From Macrocystis pyrifera (taxonomy: Eukaryota; Sar; Phaeophyceae; Laminariales; Laminariaceae): a stretch of 64,000 nt of DNA. The notes under the pieces are model-generated. The model was not told where the DNA came from. It did no database searches and saw only the letters and a program-made list of their open reading frames with translations. The stretch is taken from NCBI GenBank assembly GCA_031763025.1, contig JASSKH010000002.1, positions 798,929-862,928 on the forward strand, given 5' to 3'. Positions 23,120 through 36,438 of the stretch are shown here, piece by piece. The translations under genes and the position numbers were made by a program. Position 1 is the stretch's first letter. Each line of letters starts with the position of its first letter.

Positions 23120-24410
23120 CTGTCGTCGTGCACACCGGAGAATACAAGGTTTGGTATTGGTGCAGAGACCCGAGATACCGGGGCTGTAGGTTCTGATTGT
23201 TCCAAAGTTCCTCGCACAGGTGGCGGGACCATGCCCCTTGCAATATGTGGCTGTTAAAAAATCCTTGTGTAGATATCGAACTGTACAGCAAACGCAACAA
23301 TAGGTTTGACGACATCCCCAGTGGGTACGCCTAACAGTGTTCATATTATCCCAATGCCTTCATGAGGAATATTTTGGCCCATGTTTTACAGGGAAGATCT
23401 ATGTATTCGAGGACCTCCACCTGTCGCTCAACAGCACACCTTGGGCGCACGTGTAAGCTACGAGATCGCCCGATAGACAGCTTCAGGCGTTAGGTATATC
23501 AAGGACTACGTTGTGTAAACACACACACACGGCCGAATACACAGGATTGTATAAGGCTTGAAGAACTCCGTCATCGACATAATTCTGGGCCTCACAAATT
23601 CAACCGTTGCTGAGAAACGGCTCTTAATCGAACATTGAACGACGAAGGTCAACATAGCATCTAAAGCGTGTAAGTGTATGCTATCGAGCAACATTTCTTT
23701 ATCGATTTTAGGGTGGTACTATCATTGGTTACGCAAACTTCTGTGCCCACTAAGCTGCAACGGGCTCCCGGCGTTCTTTCCCATGCCCTCCCGTGGCACC
23801 GGGGTTTGAGATGGTCGAAACAAACAGTGAGTCTACGGTGAGGTGTATGGTCGGCCAAGCAGGCAGCTGAACAAACACACTACCTACCCCAAAGAGAACA
23901 AGAAACAAGTAATGCGGTAGGCGTGGCACCTATGCGTTCGGGCGAAAATCACTGGATGAGGTACATACCTCAGACTGGTGCTACGCTGAGGGGGACTAAG
24001 ACACGCGAGAGATGGCCTCTTAATCTCGCCAGAACCAAGACATAAAAAATAATGTGATGGCACAGCGAAAAACAACCCCATGGCAGTGCAAATCGCGAAC
24101 GCTAAAGATGTGAATGAAGCCTGCATAGAGACAGGGTTGTCACTCGGCCTAGTAGCGTTGAGCAGTTGAACAGCCGGGACCTTAATCGTGACCCACCTAC
24201 TACAGCACCAGTCCGCACCTAACAATCGAAGTTTGACAAGAATGTACGGGTAAGCGCTATGGTCATCTCACGTGGGCTCAGTACGCATCACACAATATTC
24301 ACATGTCCTCTCGCGCCTAGGCTATGCCGCCGTCAGTGAGAAATGTTCGGGCTCACAAGTTCAACCTTAATATATGCCGTAGCGTGGCTCAACTCTTGCG
24401 AGGCACCGAC
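23120..24410 (-). other. Roc intron between the G3 and G4 exons
   Basis: No coding segment was recognised on either strand beyond short chance frames. A (CA) run lies at about 23517-23530. Confidence 0.5.
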
Positions 24411-24655
24411 CTTATCAAGGATACTGCCAGTCTTTCCATGGCACTTCCTCACGTCCCACACCAGGAGATAGATAGCTCGTCTACTGAGGAAAACCTGGTG
24501 CATTCCGGCGTAATCGAGCTGGCCCGCACAATCGTAAAACTCGACCCGCACGTCTTTTTAGCTCATGTCGCCGAAGTTGGATGCCGATGGTGCTGACCTC
24601 CTCGGGCGTGCCCTCCGTAGGCGTGCCTTCCCTTTGAACAATGCTGTTCATTAAG
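24411..24655 (-). CDS. Roc G2-G3 exon (one frameshift)
   Basis: The acceptor GCATGCAG ends at 24656, and the first base completes a Ser codon with the previous exon, giving GKTSLM after the P-loop. A switch-like segment VSTIGIQLRRHE is followed by the G3 motif in VEFYDCAGQLDYAGMHQ (DCAGQ at 24519-24533), as expected for a ROCO DxxGQ box, then YLLVWDVRKCHGKTG. The frame shifts at the T-run 24555-24559; one base fewer restores VRVEFYDCAGQ directly after the upstream segment. The donor is set at AAG|GTCGGT but is weak, so the 3' edge is approximate. Confidence 0.8.
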
Positions 24656-25796
24656 CTGCATGCAATCGATACATTTCGAGAGAGTACATGTCAAGATAGC
24701 GGGAATATGGAGGGGGATGAATGGACCAGAAATGGCATGGGTTCACAATCGGGCCTCTCCGATTACGGTCGACGCATGCCGTGGTAGGGCTGGCAGAAAA
24801 TTAGTTGGGGCTCTTCACTCGATCAACTACTTGCTCGGAGGACCGTTGTAAGCCATGATACGCGCTTGACCACACGGGTCTAGGTATCTCACCAAATATA
24901 TCGCATACTACACGCTAGCATCCATAACCATTGAAGTCTTTTGATAGCTGACGACCCAGTTATTAATAGTGGTAGCTGTTTCGGTTGAAAATTACAGCCC
25001 CTATACCTGCCCTAGAACGATACGCCCGTATAACGGCCATTCAACCGGGGAACCCGTTTTGGAGCGCTATATGTCAGACACTTCAACCGCATCAAACATC
25101 CAACCAGCTTCAAACAATTGCGAGAAGCAACAGCAATTCCGTCCCGTCAAGCCGCCTGTTATAAATGTATGGTATCGTTGGACAATTGCTGTTGGTAATT
25201 CCAACATATCATTAATCAGTCCTCGTCGTTGTCTATCAGTGCAGCTGAATGTTTTCTCGTTTCGGAATAAAGAGTAACCCATCTTTTTCATCGAAATTGG
25301 AGGCCACTCTGAACCCAAGACGTGAAGTGCCCAGAAACGCGGGTAAACGCTGTGCCACGTTAGCTCGGGACTTTGTCACTTGTGCAGGTATCCGAAACAT
25401 GGTTGGATTTGAAGTGAGTTGTAAGACCATCGGCTGGTTACCTGGGCACGACAGACTGATGAAAATGTAGGTCACATATACTGTGGTTCGTTCAATGTCA
25501 GGCTGTGGGTGAGGTATATAGCTTCTGAAGCGAGATGCTTGAGACGATGTATGTGCTAACACCACTACCGTCGAATTCGTCGGATCTGACTTCGACTTGG
25601 GGTACCCGTGTCCTTTATCTACCGCCGAAATTCCTCCATTAGCCGGGAAATATAGCAGCAAACTATGTATGGATATGCCGCGTGCCATACGTGTGGAAGC
25701 ATTTCAATAAAACCAAGTACAACGCTTCTGTACGGTGCCACGTATCTGTTAAAAATGTGGAGGTATATATGCTGCCAGGGGTACTGGAAATTATAC
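24656..25796 (-). other. Roc intron between the P-loop and G3 exons
   Basis: GTATAA donor and TGCATGCAG acceptor. Minus-strand frames inside (25236-25688) show no domain and are treated as intronic. Confidence 0.6.
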
Positions 25797-26097
25797 CTGG
25801 TTTTACCAGCACCCGACGACCCAACGAAGACCACCTTCAGGAACTTCGTTGTCTTGATCCCAACCCCGTCGTTGGCGGCTGTGCGCACATCCTGGAGGTA
25901 ATGTCTCGACGGCGGATAGTCCCTTCTCGACGACGGCTTGCGGTGGCATGGTCCACGGGTTTCCCTCGAGGTTAAGTCGAAATCCAAATCATCACAAGAG
26001 AACGCTTGCACAAGGTCCAAAGCATCTTGAACTTCGCCAAGGCCTGTTGATCCGGACAACGAACGAACGACATTTAGGTTGGTCGCTAGTGTACTTC
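25797..26097 (-). CDS. Roc P-loop exon, first ROCO exon
   Basis: This 301-nt exon is open throughout. The acceptor GCGCACAG precedes 26097 and the donor CAG|GTATAA starts at 25796. It reads STLATNLNVVRSLSGSTGL, an acidic/basic linker, then KTTKFLKVVFVGSSGAGKT, with the G1/P-loop GSSGAGKT at the exon end. The P-loop binds nucleotide phosphates and Mg2+ in Ras-like GTPases. The exon starts in phase 1 (two bases completing a codon), the phase in which every LRR exon ends, so an LRR exon could join directly and form a Gly codon. Confidence 0.85.
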
Positions 26098-28030
26098 CTG
26101 TGCGCTACTGATGATATTTCGTCTCAGTTAAAGCTCGGTACTACCCATCCAAAACGGTACGCCACCCAGACCACGCGTCTTGTGGTCAGCGACGAGCAAT
26201 TGGACAAGGTCTGACGTGTCTTGGACTCGGCTAGTACTTGCTGATATTTGTGAAAAACGCTGAAGATTTCGTGGGTCGCTACCGCTGTGCTTGCCGGGAA
26301 GATTGTTTCATATCTGTGAATGATATTCAGGCGTGGCAACTTGGTGCTGTTTCCCCCTGAGTGTCCCAGGATAAGTGGTTTGTCGTATTTAAACGATTAT
26401 CACCTCAACACGAACGTCTTCATTGCCTGGAGCGCCAGACGTACACCGTCTGCCACCGAACAACACGCACAACTTGACAGCAGCTATAAATACGACAACA
26501 TATATTTGCAGTCCGTTGGATATAGCTGTTGACGTGAATGCAGCACAACGAAAATGTAGCTCGTGCTGTTTTGGCGCCGTTATCAACCATCGAGGTTACG
26601 AACCGGCTGACTGACGACACAGGCGTGTAAGTGTTATAGGATACATAAACACGTTCATCCGTGCGTCGGATGGTTTAAACCATTGCGAGCACGTAGCCCA
26701 CCAATGCCCCGAGTCCCGAGGCTCATTGGACGTTTGAAGGAAGTCGAACACACGACGTACGCTTGCCCCCTAAACCCTATGTAGAAGAAAGTGTTGACAT
26801 TCACGGTTTTCATGTCTCTGAAAGCTCCCTCTCTGTAAATATATGTTCTCTCAGATATTACCCAGGTACGAATTTTGAACCAATCGAGGTCAACTCTTAG
26901 CTACTCGTAACCAATTTCCGTGCGGAGCGCTAAGTCTTGTTGCTACATTCTACCAGAAAAACGTTCCAAGCTGTACCTTGGCCATTGCAATACCGCAGAC
27001 ATTGATACGCGTGATTGTATGATGATCCCGGTATCCAGGTGTCATGATGTAACCAACACTTACGCCAACGGCAAGGGTAGCAATGAAGCCAAACCTCCCG
27101 CTATCCGCTACCACCAGACAACACGAGCACTGACCTAGAATACCCAAAGGCCTCGGCCAGGACGAATACGCATTAAAAAGGTGTATGCCACGTTTTCATG
27201 CGTATTCAACCCCATTCAAAACACTTACCATATACTGCCGCGCTTTGCACAGTTCTGGAACGAGAGGTGTGCGTGTTCGTTGTTATCGCTACGCAGGGGG
27301 ATTTTAGCATAAGGGGCTCTAGAACCAGAGCCAACATCCGAGGTTGAAGACCGGTCAAGAGAAGCCTGATTAACAATCCCATGGGCGAGGTATCTGACGA
27401 AAATTATAGTAAGGTATATATCGTATCCTAATGGATTGGGTGAGCTTGAAGAGTTGAGGAGCCCCGTTAGTGGAAATGGGGTGGCTTTATCACCTGTGAA
27501 ATCCTTTACCTAGCACATCTGACTAAAACCGAGAAGTGGTTTAATGCGATAGCATCCTGAAGATGCATGCATGCAGTGCTCGGCGTACTTTCAACAGTTT
27601 CACAACGGACGTTGTGACCGGACGTCAGGGGATTTGGGATTCCTACAAACGAGATACCTTGCGACAAATGCGGTTTGCACGCTGGTATCCGACGTTTCTC
27701 GATGGGTGGAAATAAGTGTTCTTGGATGCCTTGAACAAAATAGCAAACCCTACAACGTGTCGACAACATCCTACTTCAGCCCGCCTAATGGTGTGGTCAA
27801 AACCCACGAATTTACTTATGCCAACAGTGTGGGGGGCTCGGCCGCTTTTGAGGGGCTTCTTCGCCCAGTCGTTAAAATCCATTCCCACGAGTGTCTACGT
27901 GTATTGTACCCTATTAAACGCCCACCCCGTTGTGATACGTGTACTGTACTCGATCAAGCGTCCATACCGTCACAATATTTCAGCGTCGCGGTATGCGCCG
28001 CCATGACACTCTTAGGTACCGGTAACAAGC
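26098..28030 (-). other. Intron between LRR exons and the ROCO module
   Basis: No LRR exon was found here by reading for the 72-nt pattern. A plus-strand frame of 162 codons (27571-28059) and minus-strand frames are unrecognised. The right edge merges into the first tandem cassette. Confidence 0.4.
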
Positions 28031-28699
28031 CTGCACTTGCCACACGTGTGAGATCATGATTTGTCTGCTAATGTTCGCGAAGGTAATGATAACCTAAAAT
28101 GTGTGCTCACATCTACTACAAGGTAGCGGTGTGGTTGGTTTGTTCCCGCGCCTTGCCGGGGAGGAGTTGGCACTCTGACAAACCACCGGAACGAAACACA
28201 ATAAAATTCAACATTGGTCGAGTCAGGTATTGAAAACATGACGGGTGACTTAGCTACTTCTTTCGGCCTCTGGCAACTGTTGAACAAGAATCGGCCTACC
28301 GATCCCAGAAGGAATCGATTCTGCATGATAAGCGAACAATACAAGAACGTAATGAGGACGGGTCCGAACTATATACTAGTCATTATCATGGACAAACGGT
28401 GGCCGTAAACAAAAGACGACACCGGAACTACTGTAGATCGGAATGGTTGGGCTTGCCAAAGCAGACGCCCTGTCTTCAAAATACTGACCTCAACGTGAGA
28501 GACGACAGCCAACGAGGCAAACAGCTGTCTCCTAACATACGATAATGTCAACGCTACTGTAGATTTCAATTGTCACATTAAAGCTCTCTTTTTCAACGAC
28601 TTAACCCTCTGATAATTAGTCCACCCATCTGTTTTTGTAGGAATAACAAGTGATGTAATGATGAATGAGGAATATCTAACGTATATCTACCTACCGTTA

Positions 28700-29895
28700 T
28701 TGACCTCGATGAATACATTCGAGCGATGTCCTCTGTTCACGTGTGTATTTGTATTGTAAAGTCGCCGTTGGAGTTGGCGAGCGTGACCAGAAAGACCAAC
28801 CTGCACCAATATAGACAGCATCTCAGCGGTGGGTCTCGAAAAAGATCGAGTGTCTGCACGCATCAATAATAATACTCGTGGTCGAGCAGAGGCGGGGATA
28901 TGGGATACGGTATTTGGCGTCGTGGTAAGGAAGGGGCATTCATTACAGTGTGAATTTAACGAATCATCCCACGGTAGACGTTTCAGGCCCTGGGACACCT
29001 GTTTGCAGATTATGGTACTTGTTTTAGGACTGGCGCATGGATGCATTGGTCGGGAGCCGTGAGCGAGTTTATTCGGAGTACTGTTTTGGGCGGCTCAGGT
29101 GAAGAACTAGAGGATTCGACTGCACAGCTACCGTAACATGGTTCGATCTGACTTTTTCACTGTCCGGCTTCTGGACAAGCCCTGGTGACAGGTCAGATGT
29201 AGTTAATTCCCCCCCACCGGATGCTTGCTTTTATTTTTATCGCGCAAAGGGTTCAGCAAACCCGACTGCTCATCGCTTATCGTCGAATGTTACTAAACTC
29301 ATGCTGTCGCGCTTTCCGCAACGCTATTTTACGCAGAAGAAAAACGTTTTGTTATCGAGAGATAGTGGCTTAACCTTTGCCTTTATTGCATTGGTTGTGG
29401 GTAATGTCCCACAGGGTCAGAGACGACAGGAAATGGACATGTTTCCTATTTTCAACAGGGAGAGGTCCCTGCACCGCGGTTGTCCCTGCTTTATCGACGT
29501 CGAGAGCGATGGAGAGCCTCTACGGACGGCTTCATCTCCATCTCACACTACGCACTCTACCCGCAATGTACGGCTGTGCGACGAAACACGCACGACTCTT
29601 GCTACAAAGACAGGAGAACTTTGTACCCAAAGTAAATCAATAATCGTAAAAGACGAAGCATAAACGTCTACCAGGAGAGGGTCGTGATCCTCCAAACACA
29701 TTTCCGCAACAGCACTTCCCAAGTATTTTCTGTTTGCTGGTACTACGGCTGCGGTGGCGGTTGCGCAACGAAATATATGTGAAACTCGCATGACGGATAC
29801 GAACCAATCGAAAGACGAATGCGCAGGAGATTTCTATAACCACACGGTGGAAGGAAAAGGCGAAATGTAAGAACCCAATTGGGCTCGTGGTCCCC
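28700..29895. other. Unmatched segment replacing the exon part of a cassette
   Basis: Family-1 landmarks stop near 28740 and resume near 29840. Two frames are notable but unrecognised: minus 28687-29046 (119 codons) and plus 29301-29663 (120 codons). No transposon ends were identified. Confidence 0.35.
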
Positions 29896-29995
29896 NNNNN
29901 NNNNNNNNNNNNNNNNNNNNNNNNNNNNNNNNNNNNNNNNNNNNNNNNNNNNNNNNNNNNNNNNNNNNNNNNNNNNNNNNNNNNNNNNNNNNNNN
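29896..29995. other. Assembly gap, 100 Ns
   Basis: Exactly 100 N characters. Both flanks match consecutive parts of the family-1 cassette; sister units have a T-run (ATTTTTTTTG near 33728) at this spot. The true gap may therefore be short and caused by tandem repeats or a homopolymer. Confidence 0.99.
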
Positions 29996-31309
29996 TCTCC
30001 TCGTATATTTTAGCCCGATTGTACGTAACGTATTACGTGCTAAACGCGGTACCAGTACATGGATATCAACAGTACCATGCGAAACTGATTGATCAAAGCC
30101 GCGCTGGGTCACGCCGGACAATTCAAACTGTAGCGATGGTGTCAATGTCTGAGAAGTATAGATCGCCGACCAGATTGCAGCGCGAATTGAGAAGGTTTAT
30201 GTTGAGGTTATTGGTAGCAAGCGTGCACCTGCAAGCAGCGTGAACTCACGTGTATCTACTCGTGGTAGCTCAGGGAATGATACCATGAGGGGTGCTTCAT
30301 TTCTTCAATGACTTGTTGGAGGGTTTGATTTGTTTCCGCGCCTTGCCAGCTTGGAGTCAACACTTTTTCAAACCGTCTATTAATCAACAACAAACAAATG
30401 GCAAACAAAGCGTTGATCTAAGCAGGTATTATCAACACGATGGGTGACCTTTCTTAGTGATTTCGTGTACCACCTGAGTTCACGAAGATCGACGACGAAA
30501 AGCCAAAAGAAAATGGTATATACATGAGACACATACCTGGTATAACATGCCAATACAGTCAGGACGGGCCCGGTAAGTTTTCTCTAGATATCACAGGGAA
30601 ACGGACACCGTGTACCTGGTACGAAATACGTCACGGATGCTAGATCGGTTATTCTACTACGCTTGTCAAGGCCAAAGCTCTGTCTTTATTAAGCTGGCTT
30701 GTGCATGGCGTCTCCCAGCAAACATTGCTGTCAACACTATACTTCAATCCAGCGGTAAACGTTTCGTTTTGAACGCCGGAGCCCACTAATACCGGCTCGG
30801 ATGTTGGTAGGAAGACACGAGATCTGAGATGCAGAATGAAAACCACCTAACGTATACTACCTATGATCATCATTATTGGTTATCCCGTTGCGTGCGGTAA
30901 GGCACAACCAGAGCAACGCCGGTTGTGATTGCAATGTTTCACCCCATTCAGTCAACTGAAGCGTACGACTTTAGCTCTGGGTTATCTCGCGGCGTAGAAC
31001 CTACCCGGTATCCGAAACGGCGGCATACGTGTTGTATGATGTGCCGTAGGAGGTCAACTTTGTATACGAAAACATATCAGGCAGATGCATGTTTTATGTT
31101 TGCGTTGGGTATCCACGATGCACTTCTTCCCCAACTCGCTTTTGTCGTCACCAGCTTAACAATGTCTTCTCGGACTGAAGGTGGGTATTTGCACTTGTGC
31201 ATAAATCGAGACAGTGCAAAACGTGAGCAACGTTCGAAGAACATCAGGGATATGACGAGCAGGCAGGACTAGCATGCACGCAATAGACATTTTCGAAACC
31301 ACACTTTGC

Positions 31310-31381
31310 CTGTCAAACCGTTTCTGCAGAGGCTAAGGTCAGATAGTAATGACATCTTGACGATGTCCGACGGGATCGCAC
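31310..31381 (-). CDS. LRR exon 9 (72 nt, GC donor)
   Basis: One LRR per exon, phase 1 at both ends: reads AIPSDIVKMSLL…LCRNGLT between split Gly codons. The acceptor is CTCGCAG|GTGCG. The donor is G|GCAAAGT, a GC rather than GT dinucleotide. Compared with its neighbours a Cys replaces the usual small residue after LSL. This is the last recognised LRR before the ROCO module. Confidence 0.85.
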
Positions 31382-33134
31382 CTGCGAGAGCGACAGGCAC
31401 ACAGAGGGGGATTGGAACGACGGAAGAAAACACTGAACCGCCTTCGACTACAGACTAGAGTCGCACAAACCTTACGACAATGCTGGACACCTGACCGACG
31501 AACAGGTTGAGGTCCTTAATACGACAGCACTAGTGATCATTCGTCAAAAACAGTGCCCTTGGACACCAACATAGCCTACCTCAGAAACGGGTATCACGAT
31601 AGAAAAACATGTCAGATGAGATGCGTCTATCAGTGAGTTTTCCATCCCACATCAACCGAAAGGCGATGGACGTTTAGGCTACACTAAGCATTGTATGTAT
31701 ATACGTGTTCCTCATGTCGGCAGCAAGAACGCAGAGGCAGCATTGCCAGGAAGAAACAGTTCCGTGTGTTCCGAATATCGAGCAGGTGCATGTTCTGACT
31801 GGCGGCTTTCCACCACGCTCATTGGCGTGATCCAATACGCCACAGGCCCGATTCTCAACGCTGCGGGAGATGAAACTACCACGGTTCACTTTCTTTCCGG
31901 TACATTCCGCGGGATCGTACCAGATGGTACCAACACGTCGATATAGGCCACGTTAAGCGAAACTGATCGATCAAGACCGCGTTGTGTTGCGCCGGCAAAA
32001 TTAAACTTCAGCAATGGTGTCAATGTGGGGGGGTTTTTGAAGCGCCGATTAGATTGCAGCGCGAGACGAGACGGTACCGTTGAGGTTAATTGTAGCGAGC
32101 CCGCACCTGCCAGAAGTGTGAAATCATGTATATTTGTTCATGGCGGCCGAGCGAACGGTAACATAACGGGTGTGTTTACGTCTCGAATGACTTGTTCATG
32201 TGTCTTGTTGTTCTCACGTTTAGACCGCCAGGGGTCAACACTTCGACTTTACCGTAAAAACAACACAAAGTATCACATTCAGCGTTTATCTAGGCAGGTA
32301 CTGTCAAAGTGATGGGTGACTGTTCCCAGCAATTCAGTCCAAAACTGACATCACGAGGGTAGGCCGCAAAAAGGAAAAGTTAAATGATATATGCACGAGA
32401 AGCGAAGAACATACATGCGAATATAGTCAGGACAGGTCCCATTTAGTTTTCTCTGGGCGTCATTGGGAGACCGACAACGTAAACGAAATACGTCACTCAT
32501 AGTAGATCGGTTATTCCGAGCTCGTCAAGGCCGAAGCCCTGTCGTCAGGTCCTCATTATACTGGCGTCCGTGTCTGCCGGCTCCCAGCCGACGTTGCTGT
32601 CCACAGTACATTAAATCTGGGCAGTAAAGCCTCTCGTGTGCAACGCCGTAGGCCATAAAATATACGCTCGCGTATCTGTAGGAAGACAATTTTACTTTAC
32701 CGCAGACTGAAGACTACCCAACGTATATCCTCTCATTAACGACATTCTTTGTTGTTCTTTCGCACGCGTCAAGGCACAACACAAGCAACGCCGGTTATTA
32801 GTGCAAAGCTTCATCCCTTGTAGTCAAGTATGGCGCGGAAGTCTCACGCTGGTCTTCATAATTCGTAGAAACTACCAAGCATCCGAAACGGCGACATACG
32901 TGTTTTTTGGAAGTGCCGTAGGAGATTAACGTAGTCAGATCCATCTTTACCTTTTGCTCCAAATTCGTTATTGTTGTAACCAGCTAAACGTGTGCTTTCG
33001 AACTAAAGGTGGGTTTGTCCACTGGTGCATGTTCGAGACGTTCCAAAACGGCAGGAACGTTCGGCTTATTCTGGATATGACTCGAAGGGAGACCATACGA
33101 CACACGCAGTCAATACTTTGGGAATCACACTTAC

Positions 33135-33206
33135 CAGTCAAACCGTTGCTGCCGAGGTTGAGATGAGATAGTGATAACATCTTGCCGATGTTTGAAGGAA
33201 TCGAAC
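33135..33206 (-). CDS. LRR exon 8 (72 nt)
   Basis: Reads SIPSNIGKMLSL…NLGSNGLT between phase-1 split Gly codons. The acceptor TTCTTGCAG and donor G|GTAAGTGTG are both strong. It is the only family-1 exon with a canonical GT donor. Confidence 0.9.
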
Positions 33207-35066
33207 CTGCAAGAACGACGGGGTCACAAAATGACGGGACCAAGCATTATCCAGGCTGGAAAACACCGATCGTATTCAACTACGAACTAGAGTTGCTCAG
33301 CACTCACGACTATGCTGAATATCTGACCGACAAACATGTGGCGGCGGTTACATAAACACGACAGCAATAGTGGTAATTCAGCCAATACAGCACACTTCGG
33401 CACCGACACGGCCTACTCCTGAAACGAAATAACGATAGTAACAACATCTCAAACGAGATGGGTTTATCTGTTAGTTTTCCTTCCCGTCAACTCAGACGCG
33501 TTTATGCCTATACATGAACCGTTTATTTACGTGAACGTGGTCTGTAGGTCGGGGCAAGCAACGAAGAGGTGACATCGCCAGACCAAACCAGTTCTGTGTG
33601 TTCCGTATTATTGGGCAACTCCATCTGCTGATTGGCGACTTCGATTAGAGCTCATTGGCGTAAAAGCAATACACCGCAGCCCTGAATCTGAGCCCTGCGG
33701 GACAGAAGCAACTTTCCACGGCTCCCCATTTTTTTTGTACATGCGTAGGATTGTACGTATTGTATAACGTGCTGAAGATGGTACCAGCACGTGGATACAC
33801 GCCGTGTTATGCAAACCTGATCGATGAAAACAGGTTTGGGTTAGGCCGGGCAAATCCCAACGTAGCATTGGTGTCAATGTTGGGGACGTTTTAGAGCGCC
33901 GACTAAATTGCTGCTCTTGATAAGAAGGTTAGTTTTTTAGATTACTCGTATCAGGTCGGCACCTGCCAGCAATGTGAAATCATGTATCTCTGTGCAAGTT
34001 GGCCGAGGAAATATTACAGTAAATATGTATACGAATGTTTTAGTATTTTTGATGACTTTTGCATGTGTTGTCCTTGTTCCCTCGCCTTTCCAGCTAGGCG
34101 TCGACACTCTTTGACAAAACCGTCCAAACAACACAAAACATTCCATTCAACGTTTTCGCAGTCAGGAATTATCAAATTGATGGGTGGCTGAACTCATGCA
34201 TCCAGTACACGAACCGATTTGTCGGGGAGCAGCCGCAAACGCCGAAAAGTAAAGAAGTACGCATGAGAATCGTAGAACATGCCAATGAAGTCCGGACGAG
34301 TTCAGATGATTTTTCGGTGAATACCATACGGACACCGACACCGTGCGACACCGTGGACGCAGTTCGTCAAATGTAGTAGATTGTGTTGTCGAAACTTGTC
34401 AAGGGCGAAGATTTGTCCTCATTATACTGGATCCAGCGCATGCTGTTTCCCTGCATACGTTGCTGTCAACGCTAGATTGATATCGGTCGGCAAAATATAT
34501 TTCATTCTTTTCCAACAGTCGTAACTCACAAATACCCCCTCGCGTACTTATGTCGATACGAGGGAACTGTAGTGGTGCAGAATAAAGATTTCCCGACGCG
34601 TTGTTCCGTTTAAACATCAATATTTTGTCCGGTCGCACGCGGCAGAGCACCAAAAGCGTAACGCCGGCTACGATTGCGGTACTTCACGCCATTAAGGCAG
34701 ATGAAACGTAGGCGACTCACGCTGGGTCTGCACACGGCGTGGAACCTCGAGTGCTTTAGAAACGGCGACATACGCTTTCTATGAAGTACCGTAGGAGATT
34801 CACGCGGTCTCTACATTTTTTTGTATACGAAACCACATCAGGCAGATGCATGGTTGTGTTTGCGTTAGGTGTCTCCAATGCACTTGCTCCCAACTAGTTG
34901 TCGTCGTCATGAGCTAAACCTGTGATCTTGAACGAAAGGTGGGTTTATCCACTTGTGCATAGTTCGAGACATTTCGAAACAGCAGAAACGTTGAACGATT
35001 TCGGCGATATGACGCGCAAGGAGCATATATCATAGACGCCATCAGACAGTTGGGGATCACACTTGC

Positions 35067-35138
35067 CAGTCAAACCGTTACGGGCGAGGTTGAGATCGGA
35101 TAGAGATGACAGCTTGACGATGCCCGAGGGAATAGCAC
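35067..35138 (-). CDS. LRR exon 7 (72 nt, GC donor)
   Basis: Reads AIPSGIVKLSSL…NLARNGLT. The donor is G|GCAAGTGTG, matching GTAAGT except for the T-to-C change; the acceptor is CTTGAAG. Phase 1 at both ends. Confidence 0.85.
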
Positions 35139-36438
35139 CTTCAAGAACGACAGGGACACAAAGAGCGATTGCAACGACGGGGCCAAGTATTATGCAGAGA
35201 CGAAAACACTGACGGTTGTTGACCTCAACCTAGAGTTGCTCAAACTTCACGACAATGCTGTACCTGACCGAAAAACGTGTTGAAGTCTACAGTATAGCAT
35301 CAGTAATGGTCATTCAGCAAATACAGTGCCCTTCGACACCGACATGGCCTATACTAGAAGCTGACATCGCAATGGTCACAATATGTCACGCGAGATGGGT
35401 CTGCCGGTAAGGTTTTCTTCCCATCCACTCAAACGTGATATACGTTCGGGTATAGGCTAAACCATGTATGTGTATACGTGATCTTTAGGTCCGGCGGAGG
35501 AACAAAGAGGTAATTTCTACGTCAAGCCCAAACCGTTCTGTGTGTTCTGAACATCGGACAAGTGCACGTTCTAACTGGCAGCTCGAAACTGAGCTCGTGA
35601 ATGTAAGACAAAACACCACAGGCCCGACTCTCAGCCTTGCCGGACAGATGCAACTACCACGGTTCACGAGCTTTGCCGTACATTCCGTGGGATTATACCT
35701 AATATTGAATGTGCTACGGGTGGTATCAGTACGTGGATATACATTTTGCTATGCGGGTTACCTCCTTATGTCATCGAAATAGTAGATCTGTATTTTCATA
35801 CTCGCGGAGGCGAAAGCTCTGTCCTCACTATGCTGACTTCACTGGATACCGTCTCCCAGAATACGTTGCTGTTAACGCTAGACTTAAATGGTGCTACGCC
35901 TCTCTTCTTCAACGTCGTAATGCACAGATATCCTCACGCGAAGCACAGGAGTAGTCCGCACTGACGTATGTCTGACATATATATCTACCTATAAAATTAC
36001 CCTTTGTTGTCCGGCCTCATTCGGTAAACCACAACAAGAGCAACGCTGGTCGTGATCGTAATGCTTCATCCAAATGGGTCAATTAAAACGTAAGCGTCTC
36101 ACGCTGATTCTTCGTACAACCGTGAAACCTACCAGGTATCGCAAGAATTGACACGCATGGTTTCGACAAGTGCTGAGGGAGAATTCACGTAGTCTATAAA
36201 GTATGTGCACATAACGACATACCAGACATACCGCTGTTTGTAGGATCTACCATGCGCTTGCTCCCAACTTGTTCTCGTTGCCACCTGCTAAGGCTGTCAT
36301 ATGAAACTAAACGTAGGTTTGTCTACGAGTGCGCAGTTCCAGACATTGTCAAACGAAAACGAATTGTTGGAAGCACTCCAGAAGCCCCACGTGCAGGGAA
36401 CACGCACACGCAGTCACCGATTTTGAAACGATACTTGC

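Noticed and set aside
27200-27310. CTTACC site followed by 72 nt, as a possible LRR exon for the first cassette
   Set aside because: The reading has none of the LxxLxL or IP positions of an LRR.
27571-28059. 162-codon plus-strand frame
   Set aside because: Runs into cassette-family sequence and no domain was recognised; likely chance in an intron.
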